In this document: piece by piece, positions 8,061 to 16,472 of the stretch
Numbering within the stretch: the first letter of the stretch is position 1
Layout of the letters: every line of letters starts with the position of its first letter
Assembly: GCA_902801165.1 (NCBI GenBank)
Contig: CADCHI010000007.1
Span: 81,302 to 143,739 of the forward strand
Direction: 5' to 3'
DNA length: 62,438 nucleotides
Source of the DNA: an uncultured Eubacteriales bacterium
GTDB lineage: Bacteria > Bacillota > Clostridia > Christensenellales > Aristaeellaceae
The notes under the pieces: model-generated
Seen by the model: only the letters and a program-made list of their open reading frames with translations
What the model was told of the DNA's origin: nothing
The model's database searches: none
Position numbers and translations under genes: made by a program

Positions 8061-10049
8061 ATGATTTATTACGTCAACGCCAACGCCCCCATGGAGGGCA
8101 ACGGCCTGAAGGAGACCCCCTTCCGCCATATCGACGACGCGGCCCGCGTGGCCGTGGCCGGCGACGAGATCCTCGTCGCGCCCGGCATCTATCGTGAAAA
8201 AGTGACCCCCCGCCACGGCGGCACGGAGGATGCGCGCATCGTCTATCGCTCCGAGGAGCCCCTGGGCGCGGTGATCACCGGCGCGGAGGTGCTGACCGGC
8301 TGGACGAAGTTCAAGGGCAGCGTGTGGACCAACCGGGTCAACAACGGCGTGTTCGGCAGCTACAACCCCTACATCAACATGGTGTGCGGCGACTGGTACT
8401 TCGCCCCCACCGTGCGCCACACCGGCGCGGTGTTCCTGAACGACGCCATGATGTATGAGACCGTCACCCTGGACGAGTGCCTCGCGGGCGAGGCCGACCC
8501 CTGCGCCTGGGACGCCGAGGCCTCCACCTGGAAGTGGTACACCGAGCAGGACGGCGACGAGACCGTGCTGTACGCCAACTTCCACGACCTGGACCCCAAC
8601 GCCCAGAAGGTGGAGATCCTGGTGCGCCGCAACTGCTTCATGCCCGATGAGAACGGCATCAACTACATCACCGTCTCCGGCTTCGACATCAACAAGGGCG
8701 CGACCACCTGGGCGCCGCCCGCCGCCTACCAGGACGGCCTGATCGGCCCCCACTGGTCCAAGGGCTGGATCATCGAGGACTGCGCGGTCTGGGGCAGCAA
8801 GTGCTGCGGCATCTCCCTGGGCAAGTACCGCGACCCCGAGAACGACATGTACTTCTACACCAAGCACGTGAAGAGCCCCACCCAGATGGAGCGCGACGCC
8901 GTGTGCCGCGGCCAGTATCACGGCTGGCTGAAGGAGAAGGTCGGCAGCCACATCATCCGCCGCTGCCACGTGCACCACTGCGAACAAACCGGCATCGTGG
9001 GCCGCATGGGCGCGGTGTTCTCCACCATCGAGGACTGCCACATCCACCACGTCTGCAACAGCCAGCAGCTGGGCGGCGCGGAGACCGCCGGCATCAAGCT
9101 GCACGCCGCCATCGACGTGACCATCCGCCGCAACCACATCCACAACTGCATCATGGGCGTGTGGCTGGACTGGGAGGCCCAGGGCGCGCGCATCAGCCAG
9201 AACCTGCTCCACGACAACCACCGTCCCGAGGGCATCCTGCCGGCCAAGGGTGCGATGTTCTCCAACGACGTGTTCATCGAGGTGGGTCACGGCCCGACGC
9301 TGATCGACAACAACGTGATGCTGTCCAAGGTGTCTCTGGTCATGCCCTCCGAGGGCATCGCCTGCGTGCACAACCTGATGTGCGGTTCCTTCGCCCACAT
9401 CAATTCCGGCGTGGACAGCATCGTCAACGGCCAGCGCGAGCCCCGCTACACCCCCTACCACATCCGCCATCGCACCGAGGTCGCGGGCTTCATGACCATC
9501 CTGCACGGCGACGACCGCATCTACAACAACATCATCGTGCAGAAGCACCCGGTCGTCAACCCGGACTGCAAGCCGAACACCCCGGACTACGAGTACGCGG
9601 GCACCGCGCCCTTTGACATCTTCCCGTCCTATGACGAGTGGATCGCCAACTTCATGATGGACCGCGAGCCCGAAATGCACGCGCTGGCCCAGTATCACTT
9701 CGGCCATCTGCCCGCCTGGGTGGACGGCAACGCCTACTTTAACGGCGCGAACGTCAGCCGACACGAGAAGCACGGCCTCATTGAAAAGGACGCCAAGGTC
9801 ACCGTGGAGCTGGAGGAAGTGGACGGCAAGTGCGTGCTGAAGACCAACCTGTACGACTTCCTGGGCGACTTCCGCGACGGCATCATCACCACGGACACGC
9901 TGGGCAAGGCCTTTGAGCCGGAGGAGCGTTTCGAGAATACCGACGGCACGGACATCATCTTTGACCGCGACTACTTCGGCGGCCACCGCGGCCTCGCCAC
10001 GCTGCCCGGCCCCTTCGCCGAGGGCGGCAAGGAGTGGAAGGTCTGGTAA
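8061..10049 (+). CDS. GH120 beta-xylosidase (right-handed parallel beta-helix)
   Basis: Glycoside hydrolase, 662 aa, that releases xylose from xylo-oligosaccharides. It shares long stretches of the GH120 pattern known from the Thermoanaerobacterium enzyme: GLIGPHWSKGWIIEDC, AGIKLHAAIDVTIRRNHIH, WLDWEAQGARISQNLLHDN and the C-terminal KEWKVW. By that alignment the nucleophile is Asp370 (in LDWEAQG) and the acid/base is Glu407 (in DVFIEVGHG). A 14-residue insertion (PEGILPAKGAMFS) separates them compared with the type enzyme. No signal peptide, so it acts in the cytoplasm after import. GAGGAACG precedes the ATG. A GH3 gene follows. Confidence 0.88.
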   Translation: MIYYVNANAPMEGNGLKETPFRHIDDAARVAVAGDEILVAPGIYREKVTPRHGGTEDARIVYRSEEPLGAVITGAEVLTGWTKFKGSVWTNRVNNGVFGSYNPYINMVCGDWYFAPTVRHTGAVFLNDAMMYETVTLDECLAGEADPCAWDAEASTWKWYTEQDGDETVLYANFHDLDPNAQKVEILVRRNCFMPDENGINYITVSGFDINKGATTWAPPAAYQDGLIGPHWSKGWIIEDCAVWGSKCCGISLGKYRDPENDMYFYTKHVKSPTQMERDAVCRGQYHGWLKEKVGSHIIRRCHVHHCEQTGIVGRMGAVFSTIEDCHIHHVCNSQQLGGAETAGIKLHAAIDVTIRRNHIHNCIMGVWLDWEAQGARISQNLLHDNHRPEGILPAKGAMFSNDVFIEVGHGPTLIDNNVMLSKVSLVMPSEGIACVHNLMCGSFAHINSGVDSIVNGQREPRYTPYHIRHRTEVAGFMTILHGDDRIYNNIIVQKHPVVNPDCKPNTPDYEYAGTAPFDIFPSYDEWIANFMMDREPEMHALAQYHFGHLPAWVDGNAYFNGANVSRHEKHGLIEKDAKVTVELEEVDGKCVLKTNLYDFLGDFRDGIITTDTLGKAFEPEERFENTDGTDIIFDRDYFGGHRGLATLPGPFAEGGKEWKVW

Positions 10050-10067
10050 TCCGGAAAACACTAAACA

Positions 10068-10096
10068 AATGGCCCCCTTTCATCGAGGGGGCCATT
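10068..10096 (+). terminator. Intercistronic hairpin between GH120 and GH3
   Basis: A perfect 10-bp stem, AATGGCCCCC (10068-10077) with GGGGGCCATT (10087-10096), has a 9-nt loop. There is no T-run, and the GH3 ribosome-binding site starts a few bases later, so it is more likely an mRNA-stability or attenuation structure than a full terminator. Confidence 0.55.
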
Positions 10097-10117
10097 CTTA
10101 CGAGGAGGAGCGAGAAC

Positions 10118-12190
10118 ATGAGAGCGACCAAGGCATACCGCCTGGCGCTGACCGACGAGGCAAAGAAGATCGTCAGCCAGATGTCCCTGGAGGAAAAGGT
10201 CTACCTGATGAGCGCCAACCTGGACATCAGCATCATGACGCCTGAGTTCGTGGGCGAGATGATGTCCAACGACGAGATGCACTACAACGTCACCCCCTAT
10301 GAGGCGGGCGGCTGCGAGCGCTTTGGCCTGCCGCCGATGAAGTTCGCCGACGGCCCCCGAGGCGTGGTCTGTGGCAACGGGCAGAGCACCTGCTTCCCGG
10401 TGTCCATGGCCCGCGGTGCCACCTTCGACACCGCCCTGGAGGAGGAGGTCGGCCGCGCCATCGGGCGCGAGGTCCGAGCCTACGGCGGCAACCTGTTCGC
10501 TGGCGTGTGCATCAACATGCCCTACAATCCCGGCTGGGGCCGCAGCCAGGAGACCTACGGCGAGGAGACGAACCACATCGGCGCCATGGGCGCGGCGCTG
10601 GTGCGCGGCGTGCAGGACGAGGACGTCATGGCCTGCGTGAAGCACTTCGCCTTCAACAACATGGAGAACGCCCGCTTCAAGGCCTCCGTCACCTGCGACC
10701 AGCGCACGGAGAAGGAGGTCCTGCTCCCCCACTTCAAGGATTGCCTGGACGCCGGCGCGGCCAGCATCATGAGCTCCTACAACCGCTACAACGGCGTGCA
10801 CTGCGGCCACCACCACTACCTGCTCACCGAGGTGCTGAAGGGCGACTGGGACTTCGACGGCTTCGTGATGTCCGACTTCATCTGGGGCGTGCTGGACACC
10901 GTCGAGGCGGCCAACGGCGGCCAGGACATCGAGATGATGCTGACCCACTTCTTCGGCAACAACCTGGTCCAGGCCGTGAAGGACGGCTTCGTGCCCGAAT
11001 CCCGCATCGACGACGCGGCGCTGCGCATCGTGCGCACCATCCTGGCCTTCGACCGCGGCCACAAGGAATACGACATGTCCGTGGTCGGCTGCAAGGACCA
11101 CATCGCCCTGGCGAAGCGGGCCGCCGAGGAGTCCATCACCCTGATCAAGAATGAGAACGTGCTGCCGCTGGACAGGGCGAAGGTCAAGAAGCTGGCCCTG
11201 ATCGGCAAGCTGGGCGACAAGGCCAACATCGGCGACCACGGCTCCTCCCAGGTGCGCGCGGCCTACACCGTCACCCCGCTGGAGGGCCTGCGGGCCGCGA
11301 ACCCCGGCTGCGAGGTCGTGTTCGACGACGGCTCCGACCTGGAGCGGGCGAAGAAGGCCGCGGCGGAGGCCGACGCGGTGGTGTTCGTGGTGGGCTACAA
11401 CCACGACGACGAGGGCGAGTTCGTTTCCGCCGAGCAGAACGGCAACTACCTGGGCGCCATCGGCGGCGACCGCAAGGCCGGCCTCGGCCTGCACGCCGAC
11501 GAGATCGCGCTGCTGAAGGCCGTCGCCCCGGCGAACCCCAACCACGCCGTGGTGCTCATCGGCGGCAACATGATCATGATGACCGAGTGGTACGACGTCG
11601 CCAACGCCATCCTGATGGCCTACTATCCCGGCCAGGAGGGCGGCACGGCCATCGCCGAGATCCTCTACGGCGACGTGAATCCCTCCGGCAAGCTGCCCTA
11701 CGTGGTGCCCTACCGCGAGGACGACCTGCCCTGGGTGGACTGGGAGGCCACGGACCAGTACTATGAGTACTACCACGGCTACGCCCGCCTGGACAAGAAC
11801 GGCGTCAAGCCCCTGGTGCCCTACGGCTTCGGCCTGTCCTACACCCGCTTCGAGCAGTCCGCCCCGGCGCTGAAGGTCGACGGCGACAGGCTGGTCGCCA
11901 CGGTTTGCGTGAAAAACACCGGCGACCGCGCGGGCGACGAGGTCGTCCAGCTCTACGCCGGCTACGAGAACTCCCGGATCGACCGCCCGCTGCGCCAGCT
12001 CTGCGGCTTCGCCCGCGTGAGCCTGGAGCCCGGCGAGGAGAAGGCCGTGAAGATCGCCGTGCCGCTGGAGAAGCTGAAGTGGTACGACCCCGTGCACCGC
12101 GAGTGGAAGCTGGAGGCGATGGAGTACACCTTCTACGCCGGCTCCAGCGAGGCCCTCGAGGACCTGAAAGGCGCGAAGATCGCGCTGTAG
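10118..12190 (+). CDS. GH3 family beta-glycosidase
   Basis: Beta-glucosidase/beta-xylosidase family enzyme, 690 aa. The N-terminal TIM-barrel part carries KFADGPRGV, CVKHFAFNNME and the nucleophile Asp253 in FVMSDFIWG. The alpha/beta sandwich domain follows (residues about 350-560, SITLIKNENVLPL), then the linker SGKLPYVVPYRED and a fibronectin-III-like C-terminal domain (residues about 590-690, VCVKNTGDRAGDEVVQLY). An open frame goes back to 10034, but GAGGAGGAG sits just before the ATG at 10118. No signal peptide, so cytoplasmic. Next to a GH120 xylosidase it probably removes other glycosyl units from imported oligosaccharides; exact specificity is not readable. Confidence 0.93.
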   Translation: MRATKAYRLALTDEAKKIVSQMSLEEKVYLMSANLDISIMTPEFVGEMMSNDEMHYNVTPYEAGGCERFGLPPMKFADGPRGVVCGNGQSTCFPVSMARGATFDTALEEEVGRAIGREVRAYGGNLFAGVCINMPYNPGWGRSQETYGEETNHIGAMGAALVRGVQDEDVMACVKHFAFNNMENARFKASVTCDQRTEKEVLLPHFKDCLDAGAASIMSSYNRYNGVHCGHHHYLLTEVLKGDWDFDGFVMSDFIWGVLDTVEAANGGQDIEMMLTHFFGNNLVQAVKDGFVPESRIDDAALRIVRTILAFDRGHKEYDMSVVGCKDHIALAKRAAEESITLIKNENVLPLDRAKVKKLALIGKLGDKANIGDHGSSQVRAAYTVTPLEGLRAANPGCEVVFDDGSDLERAKKAAAEADAVVFVVGYNHDDEGEFVSAEQNGNYLGAIGGDRKAGLGLHADEIALLKAVAPANPNHAVVLIGGNMIMMTEWYDVANAILMAYYPGQEGGTAIAEILYGDVNPSGKLPYVVPYREDDLPWVDWEATDQYYEYYHGYARLDKNGVKPLVPYGFGLSYTRFEQSAPALKVDGDRLVATVCVKNTGDRAGDEVVQLYAGYENSRIDRPLRQLCGFARVSLEPGEEKAVKIAVPLEKLKWYDPVHREWKLEAMEYTFYAGSSEALEDLKGAKIAL

Positions 12191-12201
12191 GGCGGGATGA
12201 G

Positions 12202-12368
12202 AAGGGACTGTCTCAAAACAGCGAATTGCGAAAGAATCATCAGGCGATGATTCAGAAAGCACCGTAGGGGCGCCATAATTGGCGCCCGCGGCGGAAGGTC
12301 CGCTCCCAGCGGCATTTCTGCCGTCCCTACGAATGGATTCTGCAACGCTGTACTTAAGACAGTCCCTT
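12202..12368. mobile_element. Second MITE-like element with GGGACTGTCT termini
   Basis: This 167-bp non-coding palindrome fills the 197-bp gap between GH3 and the VanY-like gene. The termini are AAGGGACTGTCTCAAAACAGCG and its imperfect inverse ending AGACAGTCCCTT, about 24 bp each. The interior has GGGGCGCC/GGCGCCC and GTAGGG/CCCTAC inverted pairs. It is unrelated in sequence to the 4354 element. Confidence 0.6.
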
Positions 12369-12387
12369 TTGCTAAAGCTGCGTGCCC

Positions 12388-13047
12388 CTACCCGTTACCG
12401 CCCAGAAATTCCTCCAGCACCTGGCCGGTCTGGTGCATCCGCGTGGCGGCGTCCACCCCCACGTAGCGGTAGTGCCAGGGCTCGTAGCTGATGCCGGTGA
12501 TGTCCGCTTTGTTGGCGGGATAGCGCTGGATGAAGCCATACTCGTGGGCGTGGGCCATCAGCCAGCTGTACTGGGGTGTGTTCTCAAAGCCGTCGCCGGT
12601 CTCCACGGTCACGTCGAAGGCCATGCCCGTCTGGTGCTCGCTGGCCCCGGGCTGCTGGGCCTTGCCGGGCTCGCTCTGGGCGTAGACCTCCTGCTGGCGC
12701 TGGTAGCTGCGGTAGCCGCTGGTGACGATGTAGCCGTTCATGTCGGCCTCCTCGGCGGCGTGGAACATCCGCTCCATGGCCTCGTAGGTCTGCCGCGTCA
12801 GCATGATCTCGCTGCTGGCCAGCCGGAAGGAGTGCCGCTGCTGGTATAGGTTCACCAGCTCGTCCGGCACATAGTCCGCCTCCAGCCGGTGGCTCTCGTT
12901 CACCAGCAGTATGTTCCCCCTGAACCGCGTGGATTCCACGCCAAAGTGCCAGCCCAGGCCAAAGGCCCCCGCCAGCAGCGCCACGGCCACCGCCGCGACC
13001 AGTATCCTCTGCCCCGGCCCCTGCCGGCGCTTCTTTTTCTTCGCCAT
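12388..13047 (-). CDS. D-alanyl-D-alanine carboxypeptidase, VanY/M15B family
   Basis: Membrane-anchored zinc peptidase that trims D-Ala from peptidoglycan stem peptides; 219 aa. A basic start (MAKKKKRRQ) and one transmembrane helix (ILVAAVAVALLAGAFGLGW) place the catalytic domain outside. Family motifs are SGYRSYQRQQEVY, the zinc ligands in SEHQTGMAFDV (His and Asp), and the catalytic Glu with third ligand His in YEPWHYRYVG. GGGGAGAGGGG precedes the ATG. No van genes are nearby, so a housekeeping role is more likely than glycopeptide resistance. Confidence 0.92.
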   Translation of the reverse strand: MAKKKKRRQGPGQRILVAAVAVALLAGAFGLGWHFGVESTRFRGNILLVNESHRLEADYVPDELVNLYQQRHSFRLASSEIMLTRQTYEAMERMFHAAEEADMNGYIVTSGYRSYQRQQEVYAQSEPGKAQQPGASEHQTGMAFDVTVETGDGFENTPQYSWLMAHAHEYGFIQRYPANKADITGISYEPWHYRYVGVDAATRMHQTGQVLEEFLGGNG

Positions 13048-13133
13048 GCCCCTCTCCCCTTCGTATCCCGGGCGGCGGTCCGCGCCTGCCCCTCCTCCTC
13101 ATCATACCCCCGGTTCCCGCGCCTGTCAAGCGG

Positions 13134-13162
13134 TTGACAATTACGCCGCCCTCTGCTATAAT
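13134..13162 (+). promoter_or_regulatory. Strong promoter for the ABC-F gene
   Basis: Perfect consensus boxes TTGACA (13134-13139) and TATAAT (13157-13162) with a 17-bp spacer. It starts a leader of about 220 nt ahead of the ABC-F start at 13388. Confidence 0.8.
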
Positions 13163-13198
13163 GAGGCCATCCAAGGAAAGGCAGGTACACCTGTACTG

Positions 13199-13296
13199 AT
13201 GAAGATCCGCAACTGACATCCGGCCGCAAAAATTCTCCCCTTCTGTTCCATCGGGCAGAGGGCCAGTTTTGCCGCCGTTTGGAGGTTGCGTTTTTT
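13199..13296 (+). promoter_or_regulatory. Probable attenuator leader with 5-codon ORF
   Basis: The leader contains ATG AAG ATC CGC AAC TGA (13199-13216, peptide MKIRN). The last two sense codons, CGCAAC (13208-13213), are complementary to GTTGCG (13285-13290), which directly precedes six T residues (13291-13296). Inside, 13221-13231 pairs with 13267-13277 (10 of 11). The fold is therefore an intrinsic terminator whose outer stem lies under the leader ORF. A ribosome held on the ORF would prevent it, as in attenuation of other ABC-F resistance genes (mechanism inferred). Confidence 0.55.
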
Positions 13297-13387
13297 GCAC
13301 GGCCAAGCGTCGTTGCGCCGCGGCGGCAACAGCCCCGGCGGCACTGTGTTTTTGCGCTCCCTCCCCGGCGGAAAGGAGTGTATTTTT

Positions 13388-15061
13388 ATGCAAAAGCTGT
13401 TGCTGGAAGCCAATCACATCACAAAGAACTACGGGGACCAGACCGTGCTGGACATCGACCGGCTGAGGATCTACGACGGCGAGCGCGTCGGCCTGATCGG
13501 CGAAAACGGCGCGGGCAAGTCCACGCTGCTGGCCCTGCTGGCCGGCGAGCTGGCCCCGGACGCTGGCGATGTGCGCCGGTATTGCCCGGCGGCGCTGATC
13601 CGCCAGAGCGGCGAGACCCGTCTGGACGCCAACGCGCGCCTGGCCTCGGAGTTCCGCGCGCCGGAGGCCCGGGAAGGCCTCTCCGGCGGCGAACAGACCC
13701 GCCGGCGCATCGCCGGGGCCCTCTCCGAGGACGCACCGCTGCTGCTGGCGGACGAGCCCACCACGGACCTGGACGCCTCCGGCATCGAGCGCCTTCGCCA
13801 GCGCCTCGCCGCCCACGACGGCGCGCTGGTGCTCGTCTCCCACGACCGCGCCCTGTTGAACGCCCTGTGCACCCGCATCCTCCACCTGGAGGACGGGCAT
13901 ATCTCCGACTTCCCCGGCAGCTACGCCGACTACCAGGCGGAGCTGGCCCGGCGGCGCGCCTACCAACAGTTTGAATACGACCAGTACCGGGCCGAGCGCT
14001 CCCGGCTGAAGGCCATGGCCCAGCAGAAGGCGGAGTGGGCCGCCTCCGTGCGGAAGGCGCCCAAGCGCATGGGCAACAGCGAGGCGCGGCTGCACACCCG
14101 GGAGTACACCAACGCCGTGCTGCGCCAGAGCGCGGCCAAGCGCATCGTCCAGGACCGCATGGACCGGCTGGAGGTCAAGGAGCGCCCCAGGGACCTGCCG
14201 GACATCCGCATGGCCCTGGGCGTGGCCCACCCCATCGCCGCAAAGGTGGCCCTGACCCTGCGGTGCAGGCAGCTGCGCGCCGGCGACAGGACGCTGCTGG
14301 CAAACGCCGCCCTGGAACTGCCCACCGGCTCCCGAACCGCCCTGATGGGCGAAAACGGCTGCGGCAAGACCACGCTGCTCCGGGCGCTGCGAGGCGAGCC
14401 CTCCCCGGGCACCCGGCTCGTTGGCGACGTGCGGCTGAATCCCGCCGCGCGGCCCGCCTGGTTCGACCAGGACCATGCCCGGACGCTGCGCTTCGACGCC
14501 ACCGCCCTGGAGAACGCCCTGTCCGACTCCGCACTGCCGGAGAGCGTGGCCCGCACGGTGCTCGCTCGGCTGAACCTTCGGGGCGACAGCGTGTTCAAGC
14601 CAGTGCGGGTGCTCTCCGGCGGTGAACGGGCCAAGGTCGCCCTGGCGAAGCTGCTGCTGTCGGACGCGAACCTGCTGCTGCTGGACGAGCCTACCAATCA
14701 CCTGGACGTGTTCACGATGGAGGCCCTGGAGCAGCTGCTCTGCGGCTACGGCGGCACGGTGCTCTTCGTCAGCCACGACCGGACCTTCGTGGAAGCGGTG
14801 GCCACCCGGGTCGTCACCCTGGCGGACAGGCGGCTCGAAGCCTTCGAGGGCACGCTGGCCCAGCGGGAGGCGGAGGCCGACCGGGACCGCCAGGCCGAGG
14901 CAGAGCAGCTGGCCGTCACGGCGCTGGAGATGCGCATGGCGGCGCTGGCCGGGCGCATGGCTGCCCCCAGGAAGGGCGACCGGCCGGAGCAGCTCAGCGC
15001 CGAGTACGACGCCCTGGCCCGACAGCTGCGCGACCTCAAACGGGGCCAAATGAAACAATAA
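13388..15061 (+). CDS. ABC-F ATPase, probable ribosome-protection type
   Basis: Soluble protein of 557 aa with two ATPase domains and no membrane segments. Domain 1 has Walker [10 protein letters not shown] and LSGGEQTRR; domain 2 has GENGCGKTT, LSGGERAKVALAK and LLLDEPTNHLD. The basic linker (about residues 190-280) includes KAPKRMGNSEARLH, a pattern I associate with Vga/Lsa-like members that displace antibiotics from the ribosome. The first Walker B reads ADEPTTDLD. AAAGGAG precedes the ATG at 13388; the open frame upstream to 13286 lies in the leader. The strong promoter plus an attenuator-like leader argues for drug-inducible expression. A housekeeping EttA/Uup-like role cannot be excluded. 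Confidence 0.85.
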   Translation: MQKLLLEANHITKNYGDQTVLDIDRLRIYDGERVGLIGENGAGKSTLLALLAGELAPDAGDVRRYCPAALIRQSGETRLDANARLASEFRAPEAREGLSGGEQTRRRIAGALSEDAPLLLADEPTTDLDASGIERLRQRLAAHDGALVLVSHDRALLNALCTRILHLEDGHISDFPGSYADYQAELARRRAYQQFEYDQYRAERSRLKAMAQQKAEWAASVRKAPKRMGNSEARLHTREYTNAVLRQSAAKRIVQDRMDRLEVKERPRDLPDIRMALGVAHPIAAKVALTLRCRQLRAGDRTLLANAALELPTGSRTALMGENGCGKTTLLRALRGEPSPGTRLVGDVRLNPAARPAWFDQDHARTLRFDATALENALSDSALPESVARTVLARLNLRGDSVFKPVRVLSGGERAKVALAKLLLSDANLLLLDEPTNHLDVFTMEALEQLLCGYGGTVLFVSHDRTFVEAVATRVVTLADRRLEAFEGTLAQREAEADRDRQAEAEQLAVTALEMRMAALAGRMAAPRKGDRPEQLSAEYDALARQLRDLKRGQMKQ

Positions 15062-15104
15062 CCGCTATGTTTACCTTGAAGGGGTAGAAAAAACATAAAG
15101 GGCC

Positions 15105-15113
15105 TGTTATAAT
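15105..15113 (+). promoter_or_regulatory. Extended -10 promoter for purA
   Basis: TGTTATAAT (TGn plus TATAAT at 15108-15113) lies 85 nt before the purA start. No convincing -35 is at 17 bp. The leader contains CGAACATT, faintly like a PurR box, but with too many mismatches to call. Confidence 0.5.
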
Positions 15114-15197
15114 GGGGTGTAATCGGTCGAGAACGGCCATTTACACGAACATTATCGGCACCCATAGCAATTATCATTCGATTTTGAGGTGAATACA

Positions 15198-16472
15198 ATG
15201 TCCAATACCGCTATCGTCGGCATCAACTGGGGCGATGAGGGCAAGGGCCGCATGGTCGACTACTTCGCGGGCCAGTTCGACGTGGTCGTCCGCTACCAGG
15301 GCGGCAACAACGCCGGCCACACTGTCATCAACGAATACGGCAAGTTCGCGCTGAACCTGCTGCCCTCGGGCATCTTCCACCGCGACGCCATCAACCTGCT
15401 GGGCGCGGGCGTGGTGATCGACCTGAAGCACATCAACGGCGAGATGGCGCGCCTGCGCGAGAAGGGCGTGGAGATCACCCCCGACAACCTGAAGATCTCC
15501 GACCGCGCCATCATGGTGCTGCCCATCCATCCCAACCAGGACAAGTGGGAGGAGCAGCGCCTGGGCAAGGACCACTTCGGTTCCACCCTGCGCGGCATCA
15601 GCCCCATCTACGGCGACAAGTACATGAAGAAGGCCATCCAGATGGGCGACCTCATGCACCCCGCCACCCTGGAAAAGCACCTCAAGCGCCTGATCGACTG
15701 GAAGAACGAGACCATCGTGCAGGGCTACGGCCAGGACAAGATCGACTTCGACGAGACCCTGGCGTGGATCCACGAGTGGGGCGACAAGCTGATCCCCCAC
15801 ATCTGCGACGCCGGCGAGCTGCTGCAGGGCGCCGTGGACGCGGGCAAGAGCGTGATGTTCGAGGCCCAGCTGGGCGCGCTGCGCGACATCCAGTATGGCA
15901 TCTATCCCTTCACGTCCTCCTCCTCCCCGCTGGCGGCGGAGGCCCCTGTGGGCTGCGGCCTGCCGAGCATCAAGGTGGACGAGGTCATCGGCGTGACCAA
16001 GGCCTATTCCACCTGCGTGGGCGAGGGCCCCTTCGTGGGTGAGCTGGACGGCGACGCCGCCCACGACCTGCGCGAAGCTGGCGCGGAATACGGCGCGGCC
16101 ACCGGCCGTCCCCGCCGCGTGGCCTGGATGGACATCCCCGCCACCCGCTATGGCACCCGTCTCCAGGGCGCGACGGCGCTGGCGCTGACCAAGATGGACG
16201 TTCTGTCCTATTTGAAGGAGATCCCGGTCTGCGTGGCCTACAAGCTGAATGGCGAGACCATCGACCGCTTCCCCTACACCCCCGACCTGTACGACTGCGA
16301 GCCGGTCTATGAGACCCTGCCCGGCTGGAACTGCGACATCACCAAGGCCCGCAAGTGGGAGGACCTGCCGAAGGCCGCCCGTGATTACGTCGAGTTCATT
16401 GAAAAGCGCGTCGGCGCGCCCATCAAGTACGTGAGCGTTGGCGCAGAGAGAGAAGCGCTCATCATTCGATGA
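15198..16472 (+). CDS. purA: Adenylosuccinate synthetase
   Basis: Converts IMP, aspartate and GTP to adenylosuccinate in AMP synthesis; 424 aa. The GTP-binding loop NWGDEGKGRMVDY, the IMP loop GGNNAGHTV and STLRGISPIYGDK are all present. The open frame begins at a GTG at 15189, but GAGGTG lies 6 nt before the ATG at 15198, so I use that. Its stop codon overlaps the first base of a heptamer-repeat element that separates it from purB, the next enzyme of the same pathway, on the same strand. Confidence 0.95.
   Translation: MSNTAIVGINWGDEGKGRMVDYFAGQFDVVVRYQGGNNAGHTVINEYGKFALNLLPSGIFHRDAINLLGAGVVIDLKHINGEMARLREKGVEITPDNLKISDRAIMVLPIHPNQDKWEEQRLGKDHFGSTLRGISPIYGDKYMKKAIQMGDLMHPATLEKHLKRLIDWKNETIVQGYGQDKIDFDETLAWIHEWGDKLIPHICDAGELLQGAVDAGKSVMFEAQLGALRDIQYGIYPFTSSSSPLAAEAPVGCGLPSIKVDEVIGVTKAYSTCVGEGPFVGELDGDAAHDLREAGAEYGAATGRPRRVAWMDIPATRYGTRLQGATALALTKMDVLSYLKEIPVCVAYKLNGETIDRFPYTPDLYDCEPVYETLPGWNCDITKARKWEDLPKAARDYVEFIEKRVGAPIKYVSVGAEREALIIR

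Noticed and set aside
12388-13047. Glycopeptide resistance locus (vanY)
   Set aside because: No vanR, vanS, vanH, vanA or vanX-like genes adjoin; a housekeeping carboxypeptidase is simpler.
15120-15190. PurR box upstream of purA (CGAACATT)
   Set aside because: Only the CGAAC core matches; the flanking A/T positions disagree and there is no second box in inverted orientation.
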